Assembly (NCBI GenBank): GCA_003952965.2
Contig: CM025856.1
Span: forward strand, 6,426,965 to 6,490,964
From: Morella rubra
Taxonomy: Eukaryota > Streptophyta > Magnoliopsida > Fagales > Myricaceae
Direction of reading: 5' to 3'
DNA: 64,000 nucleotides
The first letter of the stretch is position 1, and every line of letters starts with the position of its first letter. The notes under the pieces were generated by a model that was given only the letters and a program-made list of their open reading frames with translations, ran no database searches and had not been told where the DNA came from. Shown here piece after piece: positions 1 to 10,960 of this stretch. The position numbers and the translations under genes are program-made.

Positions 1-1000
1 TAACCAGAAAAATAAGCAACCTTTGATAATGATAGTAGTAGAAAATATCTTATCCCATATAATACAAAAGAAAAAAGAAAATTGTGTCGTAATGCAGTAC
101 GTGCATAGCTGAGTGCTTCTGCGTGGAGTAGTACGCAGTCTTTTTTTCTTATTCTTTTTTCCAGCTTTCGTTTTGTTGTGTTTTTATAGTTCTTTTTCCA
201 TTGTTTTGTCAGGTTGTAATTTCCTCATGCTTTGTCAATATAATATAGGAGTTCGTGTAGTAAAAAAAATAAAAAATACTTAATCTTCACATCCGTGGGG
301 CTCCTGGCCAGCGTAAAATTTGCCACCAATAATATTTTAGTACAGATGTCTATAGATAGAGCACTAAGTTTTTTTGGCTGAGAACCTCCCAATACAGGGG
401 TTATAACCACTTCTTTTAGTCACCTTCCTTAAAATTACAAATTAGAAGCCGCATACATTAATGAATGAAAAGAGAGTTTACTCAACTCATTTAAAAGCGT
501 ACCTCTAACTTCTGTACAACCAAAATTACTTACGGGCTTATCAAGCCAAGAGTGCCTCGTTTTCATTTGTAGGGGTTTTTTAAATTCTAGTTCTATTCCG
601 CCTAATATTCTGCACTGTGACTCTGTTTTTCCTGCTTTCTAGTTATTTGAATACAATTGCTTCAAGAAAAAAAATAGGGCGAAAAGTAGAGGGAACTGGG
701 AAGGGAGGAGGGAAGATACAGTACATTAGAAACTTCCCGGAAATGTGCCAAAATGATGACCCTTCCCCAGCAAAAAACAATTGGCCCCGCAGATAACTGT
801 GCCACTAGAAAGTTAAAAGACCCGACACCAATTTCTCTACTCCTTTCGTATTGCCATTTCATCTTTCTCCAACATATTAGAAGAGCAGTTTTGTGGCTCA
901 AGTCTTTGTCGCTCAGTCTTTGAAAAGCTAATCTACATCATTGATATTGTACCGTAAGTGGTTAGACCCATTTTGCATTAGAGAGCATATCTCTATTACA
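1..1000. other. AT-rich intergenic sequence, no gene seen
   Basis: Only short ORFs without recognisable domains occur here, on the minus strand. Composition is AT-rich with T and A runs, as in plant intergenic DNA. I see no promoter, RNA gene or repeat boundary that I can support. Confidence 0.6.
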
Positions 1001-1009
1001 CTTACTCTG

Positions 1010-1730
1010 TACTGAGTTTCACAATTATGACTGCACCAATAGGTTCGGGATGGCCTAAAACCTTAGGAACCTGTCTAACCTGCTCGAAAACCGGCCTAAA
1101 AGCTCCTGAACCGATTGAAAAACCCACTTTGGAACAAAATCGGAATCTTTCGGAATATTCTAATTCCCTGGAATATTCTCTGATGACGTGGCAATACTGA
1201 CTGGGACTCACTGCTGACGTGTCACTGACGTGGATGATGACGTGGCATAACACGTAGGGCCACGCGCCCTACCTCTCTTCGGCGCGTGGGGGCGCATGTG
1301 CTCGTGGATGGCGTGGTCCGAATTATTGCGGCGCGTGACGGCGCGTCTTGGCTCCTCCGGCGACGAGGTTTCGACTTCTGGCTTCGTCTCGACCTCCTCT
1401 ATAGGCTGGTGCCCTCCAATATCTGATTGGACCACTTTTTATTTTCGGACCTTCTCTGCTTCACCTGAAAAAACGACTCAGGCCCCTCGAACCAGGCTCC
1501 GATACCACTGGTTGGGAAAAAGGGTACAAAAATTAAAGAATGGAACATCAAAAATTTACGGACATCTATCTACAAGTTGGGAGGCCGAACTCCAGATATC
1601 AAATAGATTTTTACTCAAAGTCTACTTCTATTCTAAGTCTATCTTATGGGTGTGGACCCCAACACATATCCTGCAAAAATCAAATTTAAATTCAAACACA
1701 TCCGTGACTCAAGCTTAGCCCAGTATCTTG
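1010..1730 (-). mobile_element. Decayed leftward LTR-retrotransposon leader and possible LTR
   Basis: A GC-rich stretch at 1200-1400, full of GGCGCGTG/GACGTGG-type words and unlike its AT-rich surroundings, leads into a reverse-complement primer binding site at 1495-1507 (TGGTATCGGAGCC on the minus strand, close to the initiator Met tRNA site). The sequence from 1509 rightwards begins TGGTTGGG and would be the 5' LTR of a leftward element. I could not find the other LTR or any pol domain, so this is a remnant. The right limit is a guess. Confidence 0.45.
1495..1507 (-). other. Retrotransposon primer binding site (initiator Met tRNA type)
   Basis: On the minus strand this reads TGGTATCGGAGCC, one mismatch from the common plant copia site TGGTATCAGAGCC. 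It lies directly against a candidate LTR edge at 1509. Confidence 0.5.
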
Positions 1731-2235
1731 TAAATTCCGTTTGTTGTTTTCGTTTCTTCTATAGTCTAGCCTAACGGTAGTTTATTTTCCATACTTGTGC
1801 ATGTATAGCTGGCATCCCTTGATTCTCTCATATTCCAAGTACTATATATTTTATTGTTACATCAATGAAAAGTGTGTCAAATTACACACGTAAATCAGTC
1901 TCTGTATTTTCTATATTCATCAAGCAACCGCGATGCGCCATTTTAAACCATCGTGTGAACATATTTCAAGAAACTTCTCAAAATTTTGATGCGATAGTGT
2001 GAGAATTTCCTTTACCACCACCGATCTGGACATTGACCGTTGCTTGTAGAGCAAGGGTCGATTCATAGAGTAGCTCCAACGATGGAACCAGAGTTGGAAA
2101 ACACAGGAATTCTTTGGCACAGTTTTGAAATTGGGCACCAAAAGTCTTATATGTTGGTGTTTCAGAGCCCACCAAATTAGGGAGGTGGTTGAAGGAGAAC
2201 TCTTTTTTTTGCTGAGTAACCTCTCATATATTAAG
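1731..2235. other. Non-coding stretch with an unrecognised leftward ORF
   Basis: Two overlapping minus-strand frames (1920-2141 and 1978-2175) are open for 65-73 residues, but I recognise no family and their reading-frame overlap argues against a real gene. The right part (about 2195-2225) may be the A-rich 3' end of the LINE remnant that follows. Confidence 0.35.
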
Positions 2236-2447
2236 CAAACAAACTAAAAAGCCGAATATGCTCAGGTAAACTAGACAGAGAAATAAAACAGAAATTACAA
2301 GAAGGAACCCAATTAGCCAAACTATGCGCCAACAAATTGCACCTACGAGAAACCCAAGCCACCTTCCAGTCCCGGAACCCCAACAGCCCACCTCTAATAC
2401 CCTCCACCATATGCGCAATCGCCCAGCAGTGGAAGGATCACTGTATA
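2236..2447 (-). pseudogene. LINE C-terminal RNase H-like fragment (downstream half)
   Basis: The minus strand encodes a stretch like the plant LINE / RVT_3 RNase H domain: FRDWKVAWVSRRCNLLAHSLANW, seen here in two parts, FRDWKVAWVSRR followed by CNLLAHSLANW. The family signature is a basic residue, then N, A, H and LA in this order. A stop follows about 25 residues later, and an A-rich run sits just downstream on the minus strand near 2200. The upstream half of the same domain appears to lie at 10826-10940, beyond an inserted copia composite. Only the C-terminal part is present here, so it is non-functional. Confidence 0.6.
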
Positions 2448-2700
2448 TGTTAATGGTGAAAGAATTAAGGAAAAGGGATATTGCGTTAACTTAATCTTTA
2501 TTGAATCTATCATTCAGTATTTATACAAGAGTATGACGTGAATAAAAGCTGTAAAGCTATATAACAGAATGGAAACAGACTAACTACACGAGAGTATTCT
2601 GGAACTTTCGCAAGCAGTTGATGAAAACTGTAAGTCGTCTGAAGCTAGCATTGGGTCTTGAACTACAAGTCGTCGGGTCTTCGGGTATATTCATCCCCCA
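2448..2700 (-). repeat. 3' LTR of the leftward copia element
   Basis: It runs TG...CA, from TGTTAATGG at 2448 to ATCCCCCA at 2700, where the polypurine tract begins. On the minus strand it holds a TATA-like TATAAATAC (near 2515-2525) and an AATAAAG signal. It is the only full-length copy, about 253 bp, short for copia LTRs. It differs from the other two copies near 2550-2565. Confidence 0.8.
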
Positions 2701-2722
2701 CCCCCCCCCCCCCCCCTCCTCA
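2699..2722 (-). other. Polypurine tract with an unusually long G run
   Basis: On the plus strand this is CCA followed by 16 C and CTCCTC, so on the minus strand it is a purine tract directly upstream of the 3' LTR start. That position fits the plus-strand primer for reverse transcription. A G run of this length is unusual and could be slippage. Confidence 0.65.
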
Positions 2723-3283
2723 AGATGGTGTGTGAAGATCAAGCACACCCATCTTGGAAAGGAGGAGACGAAACTGAGAAATACCAAGCTGTTTGGTGAA
2801 GACGTCACTGAGCTGGTGAGAAGTGGAGATGTGCATAGGAAGAATAAGCTTGCTCTGTATTTTTTTCCGAACAAAGTGGCAGTCCAAATCAATATGCTTT
2901 TTTCTCTCATGAAAGGCGGGATTAGCAGCAATATGAAGGGCTGCTTGGCTGTCACAAAATAACAAAGCAGGCTTAGGATGAGGCACACGAAAATCAGCCA
3001 ACAAATAAACTAACCACTAAAGTTCACAACATGTATTTGCCATGGCTCTGTACTATGATTCAGCAGAGGATCGTGAGACGGTATTTTGCTTCTTGCAGCG
3101 CCAGGAAATAAGAGAGGACCCAAGAAAAATACAAAAACCCGTAAGGGATTTTCTGGTGTCAGGGCAGCCTGCCCAATCAGAATCACAAAATCCCCTTAAG
3201 CTGCAAATCAGATGTAGAGGAATAGAAGAGCCCTTGGCCTGGACAAGATTTGAGATAGCGGAGCACCCTATGACATGTGGCAA
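2720..3283 (-). pseudogene. Copia RNase H domain (broken)
   Basis: Two minus-strand frames carry the RNase H part of a copia Pol. The frame 3053-3283 has [20 protein letters not shown] and ends near SRSSAES, the usual D..WAG..D.R.S..G and S...AE motifs. The frame 2720-3004 has [20 protein letters not shown] and [11 protein letters not shown], the D-Q-A and HID..H.R motifs. A frame break lies between them, near 3005-3050. It continues directly from the RT at 3183-4205. Confidence 0.85.
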
Positions 3284-4205
3284 GATGAAGAGTGGTAGGT
3301 TTGTCCATAAACTGAGTCAAAACATGGACTGAGTGAGAGAGATCAGGCGGGGTCAGAGTGAGGTACAGGAGCTTGCCAACTAGTCTACGATAAGATGTAG
3401 CATCAGGAAGTGGATCCCCAGCGTCAATAGAGAGTTTTAAGTGCTGTTCCATAGGAGTGGGAGCAAGTTTGCAACCAAGAAAACCAGATTCTTCAAGCAA
3501 ATCAAGAACATATTTACGTTGGCATATAGATATCCCTGTGGAAGACCGGGCAATTTCAACGCCAAGGCAATATTTGGGGGTACCAAGATCTTTTATCTTG
3601 AAAGTCTGATGTAACAAGGATTTGATGGTGGTAATGGAATCCAAATTAGTGCTAGCTATTAAGATGTCATCCACATATATAAGTAAAGCCACAAAATGGG
3701 AACCATGAGCCTTGACAAAAAGAGATTAATCAGATCTGCACTGCTCAAAACCGTGAGATATAAGGAAGGAAGATAACTTGGAAAACCACTGACGAGAGGC
3801 CTGTTTAAGGCCATAAAGTGATATCTGTAATTTGCAGACTTTAGAAGAGGGTGCAGATGTATAACCAGGGGGTATTTCCATATAAACTTCCTCGGGTAAG
3901 TCACCATGTAAGAAGGCATTATTTATGTCTAACTGAGACAAAAACCAAGAGTTGGCAGCAGCTAAAGCAAGTAAAACACGCACAGAGGTTAGTTCTGCTA
4001 CTGGAGAAAAAGTGTCAATATAATTCAATCCTTCAATCTGTGTATATCCTTTGGCCATAAGCCGTGCTTTGTATCTCTCAACACTGCCATCTTGCTTGTA
4101 TTTAATGCGGTAAACCCTCTTGCATCCAATGGCAAGTTTACCAGGAGGTAAATCCACCAAAGTCCAAGTATGAGTATCCTCAAGAGACCTTAATTCAGTT
4201 TGCAT
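3183..4205 (-). pseudogene. Copia reverse transcriptase, first copy (frameshifted)
   Basis: Minus-strand frame 3726-4205 has the N-terminal RT blocks ([53 protein letters not shown]). Frame 3183-3692 continues with the catalytic YVDD at 3666-3677 (IYVDDILIAS), the GVEIAR block and the connection domain. The frame break near 3700-3726 disables the protein, although the catalytic motif itself survives. The protein would copy element RNA into DNA in virus-like particles. Confidence 0.9.
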
Positions 4206-5047
4206 GACATCACACCATTTAGGATTTTGAGAGGCTTGAGCAAAAAAGATTTTGGTTCGGACTCAGTACAAATAGAGAGGATAAAATGTCTATGAGAAGG
4301 GAAAAATTGATTGTAAGATAGAACATGAGAAAGAGAGTGTTGTTTGCCCGGTTGAAGTGGTAAGATCTGAGGACTGCTAGGAGAGGATAACAGATTACAG
4401 TGATAGTCTTTTAAGTAGGATGGAGGCTGTCTAAGCCGAGAAGATCTGCGAGGAGTAGAAGCTGGAGGTGGACTGGAAGGAGAAGTAGAAGAGGTAGAAG
4501 AAAGAGGAGAAGAGGAAGGAACAAGAGGAGTGTGAGATGAAGCTGTGGGTGATGGAGAAGTGGGAACTGAGGGAAGTAAATCAGTGGATGTGGAAGTGAT
4601 AGGTAAAGAGAAAGTAGTAGTGGAAGGAATATCAGAAGATGGTGAATCAGTTTGATAAGGGAGGATGGTTTCATAGAAAACAACATCCCTGGAGTAAAAG
4701 AGGGAGTGAGAATGAAGATCATAGAGCTTATAGGCTTTAACTCCAGAAGGATAGCCAAGGAAAATACATTGTCTAGCTCGAGAATCAAATTTACATTTGC
4801 TATGTGAAAGTGTTGTAGCATAACAGAGGCAACCGAAAATTCTAAAATGGGAATAGGTAGGAATTTTATTGAATAAGCATTCAAAAGGAGAGCGATTTTG
4901 AAGTAATGGAGTAGGTAGGCGATTAATGATGTATGTGGCAGTAAGAATACATTCCCCCCAAAAAGTCTAAGGTAAATAAGCTTAAAATCATAATGCCCGA
5001 GCAACATTAAGAAGATGTCTATGTTTGCGTTCAACAACTCCATTTTG
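4206..5047 (-). pseudogene. Copia integrase C-terminal region and Ser/Pro-rich linker
   Basis: This is the region between the integrase core and RT. In the correct frame it is rich in S, P and T, as is common for copia Pol linkers. The long Leu-rich frame 4411-5175 is the same DNA read out of frame. Several indels separate it from the flanking domains. The third catalytic residue of the integrase (E of the D-D-E triad) should fall at the upstream edge, next to the frameshift. Confidence 0.6.
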
Positions 5048-5693
5048 CTATGGAGTTGCAACACAACTAGTTTGATGTATGATGCCTTTAGAGGAGTAAA
5101 AAGAGGGGTTGGAAAACTCAGCACCATTATCTGACCGAAGGATTTGGACTGTGGTATGAAATTGAGTTTGAACATATTGGATAAAAGAAATAAGATGATT
5201 GCATGTATCAGATTTTTGCTGCATCAAGAAAACCCAAGTGCACTTTGAAAAGTCATCTACGAGGGTTAAAAAATATTTTGAACCATTTAAAGATGGTTTA
5301 GAAACCGGTCCCCCATATATCACAATGGAGTAGCTCGAAAACTTTTGAAACTTTTGTAGAAGAGGAGGAACTAAGGGGAAAGGTTAATCTGTGTTGCTTG
5401 GCATAATGATAAGAACTACAATGGATTTTATTGGAACGTATGAAAGGAAAAGTATGATGCAACATAGTAATCCGATCTGTTGAAGCATGTCCTAAACGGC
5501 AATGCCACAAATCAACAGTGGATGTTTTATTGAAATTTAGATTAACATTGCAAACAGTAGCAGGAATAGAATTGAAAGTTGGAAAAGCATGATAGGGAGG
5601 CTGTACAAAATGATACAGACCTTTCCTTGCTTCACACAATCCAATCATCTTCCATGAGGATTGGTCCTGGATAATACAAAATCTAGAGATCAT
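5048..5693 (-). pseudogene. Copia pre-integrase and integrase core, first copy
   Basis: Frame 5298-5693 holds the zinc-binding pre-integrase segment (DLWHCRLGHAS) and ends at LLHCDIWGTGF, with the first catalytic D. Frame 5048-5323 continues with SKYFLTLVDDFSKCTWVFL and ILRSDNGAEF, with the second catalytic D. The usual CxxC before the AKQHRL stretch reads CSSY, so one zinc ligand is lost. A frame break at about 5300-5320 separates the two parts. Confidence 0.88.
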
Positions 5694-5737
5694 TAGAAGG
5701 CAGTAAGAATTGGATTTTGTTAACTGACTGACGGAAA

Positions 5738-7050
5738 TTAGATTGAATTGAAAGGATGGGACACATAAGACTCAATGTAAGAGAATAGAGCTGTGAGTTG
5801 AACAGAACCTATATGACTAACCAAGACAGAATTGCCATTAGGTAATTCTGTTGGTGAACAGATGATATGATCGGTTGCACTGGAATCCAAGATCCATGAA
5901 ACAGAGGAAGATATGGTAGAACAAATGGTGTGAATACCTGCAGAACATGGTAAAGAGTCTCCAGAAGATACATGCACTACATTGGCTTGATGTGAAGTTT
6001 GATTGGAAGAAGGGGAGCTGTCATGCGTCTGAAGAAGCTGAAGCAATTTTTCACATTGCTCACGAGAGAAGGGGAAAGAAGACTGCCCGGGATCATCACC
6101 GGTGGTTGAGGATGTTTCTGACAAATAACCAGAAACCTGATGTGCAGAGGAACTTGAACTTTGCTGCGATCTTCCATGTTTATATCCGGGAGGATATCCA
6201 TGGAGTTTGTAACACTTATGAGCAGTATGGCCTGTCATCCCACAGTGATTACAGATTGGCCGATCTCGTTTCTGATAAGGCTGTTGCTGATGACTTCGGT
6301 ACTGAGATGCTGACCTACTGAGCATGGATGAGGCATCAAGTACATTTTCTGCAGGAGAAGAAAGACCTTTCTGTCGTTCTTGGCTTAGCACCATGGCATA
6401 CACCTTGTTGAGAGCAGCTAAAGGATCTAACATGAGAATTTGCTTTCGTGAAGCAGAATAGGAATCATTGAGACCATTCACGAACTGAATCACTTGCTCC
6501 TGATGATGATAGTCCATCAGTGTTTTGATAACACCACAGCTGCAAGTAGGGTCACATTTGCAGATTGGCTGAGGTTTAAAGTTCATGAGCTCATCCCATA
6601 GGCTCTTTAATTTGGTAAAATATGTATGAACAGTCATCTATCCTTGATGCAGAGAAGAGATTGAACATTGCAAATGAAAAATTCTTGGCCCGTTACTCTG
6701 AGAATACCTTTCTTTCAACTCGTCCCATAATTCTTTGGCTGAATCAATATAAAGCACGCTGCTGGCTCTCTCTTTAGACAGAGAATTTCCTATCCATGAA
6801 AGAACCTTGATGTTACATCTGTTCCAATGCACATACATTGCGTTTGACGGCAAAGGCTTCAGCATCACGCCATTGACAAAGCCTAGCTTGTTCTTGACAT
6901 TCAATGCAATGATCATTGCTCGCCTCTAGGAATTGTAGTTTTCTCCGGTCAATGGTTGATAAACCAAGATACTGGAAGAATTGTCTGCACTATGTAAGTA
7001 GTAGGGGTTTGTAGGATCATCGATCACTCGGTTATTTGTCCTTAAAAATT
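5738..7050 (-). pseudogene. Copia gag and protease, first copy (stop codons)
   Basis: The minus strand encodes a copia-type Gag (upstream of 6916, DPTNPYYLHSADN then LTGENYNS), the middle of Gag (VHTYFTKLKSLWDEL) and a CCHC zinc knuckle (CNHCGMTGHTAHKC). A protease-like segment WILDSSATDHI follows. An in-frame TAG at 6926-6928 replaces the usual Trp after NYNS, and a second stop lies before MTVHTYF at about 6638. The protease active site reads DSS rather than the expected DSG. The element is therefore non-autonomous. Confidence 0.85.
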
Positions 7051-7077
7051 CAGAGAGATGCGGAAGGCTTTAGGTTT

Positions 7078-7089
7078 GCTTTGATACCA
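7078..7089 (-). other. Primer binding site, central LTR
   Basis: The minus strand reads TGGTATCAAAGC, adjacent to the LTR edge at 7090. It is a variant of the initiator Met tRNA site. Confidence 0.8.
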
Positions 7090-7208
7090 TGTTAATGGTG
7101 AAAGAATTAAGGAAAAGGGATATTGCGTTAACTTAATCTTTATTGAATCTATCATTCAGTATTTATACAAGAGTATGACGTGAGTAAAAGCTGTACACCT
7201 AAGTAACA
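7090..7208 (-). repeat. Central LTR, truncated
   Basis: It begins TGTTAATGGTG and matches the 10670 LTR throughout, but stops at AAGTAACA and joins RT-coding sequence of the second copy (TGGAAGACC, the same word as at about 3538). It is the hinge between the two tandem internal regions. Confidence 0.8.
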
Positions 7209-7850
7209 TACTGGAAGACCGGGCAATTTCAACGAAGGCAATAGGGGGTACCAAGATCTTTTATCTTGAAAGTCTGAAACAAGGACTTAGTTAGCTGATG
7301 GTAAAGCCACAAAATGGGAACCATGAGACAAAAAGAGATTAATCAATCTGCACTGCTAAAACCGTGAGATATAAGGAAGGAAGATAACTTGGAAAACCAC
7401 TGACGAGAGGCCTGTTTAAGGCATGTGATGTAATTTGCAGACTTTAGAAGAGAGATGGGGGGTATTTCCATATAAACTTCCTCGGGTAAGTCACCATGTA
7501 AGAAGGCATTATTTATGTCTAACTGAGACAAAAACCAAGAGTTGGCAGCAGCTAAAGCAAGTAAAACACGCACAGAGGTTAGTTCTGCTACTGGAGAAAA
7601 AGTGTCAATATAATTCAATCCTTCAATCTGTGTATATCCTTTGGCCATAAGCCGTGCTTTGTATCTCTCAACACTGCCATCTTGCTTGTATTTAATGCGG
7701 TAAACCCTCTTGCATCCAATGGCAAGTTTACCAGGAGGTAAATCCACCAAAGTCCAAGTATGAGTATCTCAAGAGACCTGTTTGCATGCATCACACCATT
7801 TAGGATTTTGAGAGGCTTGAGCAAAAAGATTTTGGTTCGGACTCAGTACA
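7209..7850 (-). pseudogene. Copia RT, second copy, with many small deletions
   Basis: This corresponds to about 3541-4260 of the first copy. The N-terminal RT blocks are preserved in frame 7343-7750 ([25 protein letters not shown]), but the part with YVDD has been deleted around 7275-7310, and short deletions recur every few tens of bases. The deletion-only pattern is either accelerated decay or sequence error. The RNase H end seen in the first copy is absent. Confidence 0.8.
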
Positions 7851-9350
7851 AATAGAGAGGATAAAATGATGAGAAGGGAAAAATTGATTGTAAGATAGAA
7901 CATGAGAAAGAGAGTGTTGTTTGCCCGGTTGAAGTGGTAAGATCTGAGGACTTAGGAGAGGATAACAGATTACAGTGATAGTCTTTTAGTAGGATGGAGG
8001 CTGTCTAAGCCGAGAAGATCTGCGAGGAGTAGAAGCTGGAGGTGGACTGGAAGGAGAAGTAGAAGAGGTAGAAGAAAGAGGAGAAGAGGAAGGAACAAGA
8101 GGAGTGTGAGATGAAGCTGTGGGTGATGGAGAAGTGGGAACTGAGGGAAGTAAATCAGTGGATGTGGAAGTGATAGGTAAAGAGAAAGTAGTAGTGGAAG
8201 GAATATCAGAAGATGGTGAATCAGTTTGATAAGGGAGGATGGTTTCATAGAAAACAACATCCCTGGAGTAAAAGAGGGAGTGAGAATGAAGATCATAGAG
8301 CTTATAGGCTTTAACTCCAGAAGGATAGCCAAGGAAAATACATTGTCTAGCTCGAGAATCAAATTTGTTTGTATGTGAAAGTGTTGTAGCATAACAGAGG
8401 CAACCGAAAATTCTAAAATGGGAATATGTAGGAATTTTATTGAATAAGCATTCAAAAGGAGAGCGATTTTGAAGTAATGGAGTAGGTAGGCGATTAATGA
8501 TGTATGTGGCAGTAAGAATACATTCCCCCCAAAAAGTCTAAGGTAAATAAGCTTAAAATCATAATGCCCGAGCAACATTAAGAAGATGTCTATGTTTGCG
8601 TTCAACAACTCCATTTTGCTATGGAGTTGCAACACAACTAGTTTGATGTATGATGCCTTTAGAGGAGTAAAAAGAGGGGTTGGAAAAATTCAGCACCATT
8701 GTCTGACCGAATGATTTGTACTGTGGTATGAAATTGAGTTTGAACATATTGGATAAAAGAAATAAGATGATTGCATGTATCAGATTTTTGCTGCATCAAG
8801 AAAACCCAAGTGCACTTTGAAAAGTCATCTACGATGGTTAAAAAATATTTTGAACCATTTAAAGATGGTTTAGAAACCGGTCCCCCATATATCACAATGG
8901 AGTAGCTCGAAAACTTTTGAAACTTTTGTAGAAGAGGAGGAACTAAGGGGAAAGGTTAATCTGTGTTGCTTGGCATAATGATAAGAACTACAATGGATTT
9001 TATTGGAACGTATGAAAGGAAAAGTATGATGCAACATAGTAATCCGATCTGTTGAAGCATGTCCTAAACGGCAATGCCACAAATCAACAGTGGATGTTTT
9101 ATTGAAATTTAGATTAACATTGCAAACAGTAGCAGGAATAGAATTGAAAGTTGGAAAAGCATGATAGGGAGGCTGTACAAAATGATACAGACCTTTCCTT
9201 GCTTCACACAATCCAATCATCTTCCATGAGGATTGGTCCTGGATAATACAAAATCTAGAGATCATTAGAAGGCAGTAAGAATTGGATTTTGTTAACTGAC
9301 TGACGGAAATTAATTGAATTGAAAGGATGGGACACATAAGACTCAATGTA
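7851..9350 (-). pseudogene. Copia linker and integrase, second copy
   Basis: This repeats 4260-5760 with about 99% identity by eye. Frame 8870-9346 holds the pre-integrase domain and the first catalytic D, and frame 8659-8895 the IVDDFSKCTWVF and IIRSDNGAEF blocks. It has the same Cys loss and frame break as the first copy, so those defects predate the duplication. The Leu-rich frame 7970-8635 is an out-of-frame shadow of the linker. Confidence 0.85.
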
Positions 9351-10620
9351 AGAGAATAGAGCTGTGAGTTGAACAGAACCTATATGACTAACCAAGACAG
9401 AATTGCCATTAGGTAATTCTGTTGGTGAACAGATGATATGATCGGTTGCACTGGAATCCAAGATCCATGAAACAGAGGAAGATATGGTAGAACAAATGGT
9501 GTGAATACCTGCAGAACATGGTAAAGAGTCTCCAGAAGATACATGCACTACATTGGCTTGATGTGAAGTTTGATTGGAAGAAGGGGAGCTGTCATGCGTC
9601 TGAAGAAGCTGAAGCAATTTTTCACATTGCTCACGAGAGAAGGGGAAAGAAGACTGCCCGGGATCATCACCGGTGGTTGAGGATGTTTCTGACAAATAAC
9701 CAGAAACCTGATGTGCAGAGGAACTTGAACTTTGCTGCGATCTTCCATGTTTATATCCGGGAGGATATCCATGGAGTTTGTAACACTTATGAGCAGTATG
9801 GCCTGTCATCCCACAGTGATTACAGATTGGCCGATCTCGTTTCTGATAAGGCTGTTGCTGATGACTTCGGTACTGAGATGCTGACCTACTGAGCATGGAT
9901 GAGGCATCAAGTACATTTTCTGCAGGAGAAGAAAGACCTTTCTGTCGTTCTTGGCTTAGCACCATGGCATACACCTTGTTGAGAGCAGGTAAAGGATCTA
10001 ACATGAGAATTTGCTTTCGTGAAGCAGAATAGGAATCATTGAGACCATTCACGAACTGAATCACTTGCTCCTGATGATGATAGTCCATCAGTGTTTTGAT
10101 AACACCACAGCTGCAAGTAGGGTCACATTTGCAGATTGGCTGAGGTTTAAAGTTCATGAGCTCATCCCATAGGCTCTTTAATTTGGTAAAATATGTATGA
10201 ACAGTCATCTATCCTTGATGCAGAGAAGAGATTGAACATTGCAAATGAAAAATTCTTGGCCCGTTACTCTGAGAATACCTTTCTTTCAACTCGTCCCATA
10301 ATTCTTTGGCTGAATCAATATAAAGCACGCTGCTGGCTCTCTCTTTAGACAGAGAATTTCCTATCCATGAAAGAACCTTGATGTTACATCTGTTCCAATG
10401 CACATACATTGCGTTTGACGGCAAAGGCTTCAGCATCACGCCATTGACAAAGCCTAGCTTGTTCTTGACATTCAATGCAATGATCATTGCTCGCCTCTAG
10501 GAATTGTAGTTTTCTCCGGTCAATGGTTGATAAACCAAGATACTGGAAGAATTGTCTGCACTATGTAAGTAGTAGGGATTTGTAGGATCATCGATCACTC
10601 GGTTATTTGTCCTTGTGGTT
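9255..10620 (-). pseudogene. Copia gag and protease, second copy
   Basis: Almost identical to 5738-7050, including the zinc knuckle, the DSS protease motif and the same two stops (the TAG at 10497-10499 and one before MTVHTYF). A 2-bp deletion near 9313 lengthens the downstream frame relative to the first copy. The 5' end keeps about 10 bases (CTTGTGGTTGCG near 10612-10623) that the first copy lacks. Confidence 0.85.
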
Positions 10621-10657
10621 GCGAAAAATTCAGAGAGATGCGGAAGGCTTTAGGTTT

Positions 10658-10669
10658 GCTTTGATACCA
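10658..10669 (-). other. Primer binding site, right LTR
   Basis: The minus strand reads TGGTATCAAAGC, adjacent to the LTR edge at 10670. It marks the 5' end of the leftward transcription unit. Confidence 0.8.
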
Positions 10670-10825
10670 TGTTAATGGTGAAAGAATTAAGGAAAAGGGA
10701 TATTGCGTTAACTTAATCTTTATTGAATCTATCATTCAGTATTTATACAAGAGTATGACGTGAGTAAAAGCTGTACACCTAAGTAACAGAATGGAAACAG
10801 ACTAGCTACACAAGACTATTCTGGA
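10670..10825 (-). repeat. 5' LTR of the copia composite, truncated on its outer side
   Basis: It matches the 2448 LTR for about 156 bp and then departs at CTATTCTGGA. The outer ~97 bp, which should include the transcription start region upstream of TATA, are missing, so no target duplication can be tested on this side. Confidence 0.75.
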
Positions 10826-10960
10826 GTCACATTCAAACTCTACAACGGACCAACCAATGAAGGAGGTGAACTCGGAGAAACGTGTGGAGTTTCTTAGTTA
10901 CAGCAGGGCTTCCTTCCATTCAAAGTCGAAAACACTATCTTCATAGGTAAAGCTCTTTTT
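10826..10960 (-). pseudogene. LINE RNase H-like fragment (upstream half)
   Basis: The minus strand reads GWSVVEFECDS just before the copia edge, which matches the start of an RVT_3 RNase H domain (W..V..E.DS). It is preceded by FDFEWKEALL and an in-frame stop. It probably belongs with 2236-2447, the pair having been separated by the copia composite. Confidence 0.5.

Larger units (their letters stand above)
2448..10825 (-). mobile_element. Leftward Ty1/copia composite: LTR-internal-LTR-internal-LTR
   Basis: Three LTR copies start with the same TGTTAATGGTGAAAG at 2448, 7090 and 10670. Two sites of the form TGGTATCAAAGC (minus strand) abut the second and third, so transcription runs leftward. 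The order on the minus strand is gag, protease, integrase, RT, RNase H, which is the copia order. The block from about 3541 to 7208 is repeated as 7209 to about 10790 with near identity in gag and pol. The second copy lacks the RNase H end, and the middle and right LTRs are truncated. In-frame stops and frameshifts make both copies defective. Confidence 0.9.

Noticed and set aside
2698..2720. The poly-C run as a G-quadruplex regulatory site
   Set aside because: It is better explained as the polypurine tract of the leftward copia element; quadruplex formation is possible but unsupported.
4411..5175. A 254-codon leucine-rich minus-strand ORF (and its copy at 7970-8635)
   Set aside because: It is the Ser/Pro-rich integrase-RT linker of the copia Pol read in a wrong frame; CT-rich codons give long Leu runs.
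5947..6321. A 124-codon plus-strand ORF (also at 9518-9892)
   Set aside because: Antisense of the Gag/zinc-knuckle region, with no features of its own.
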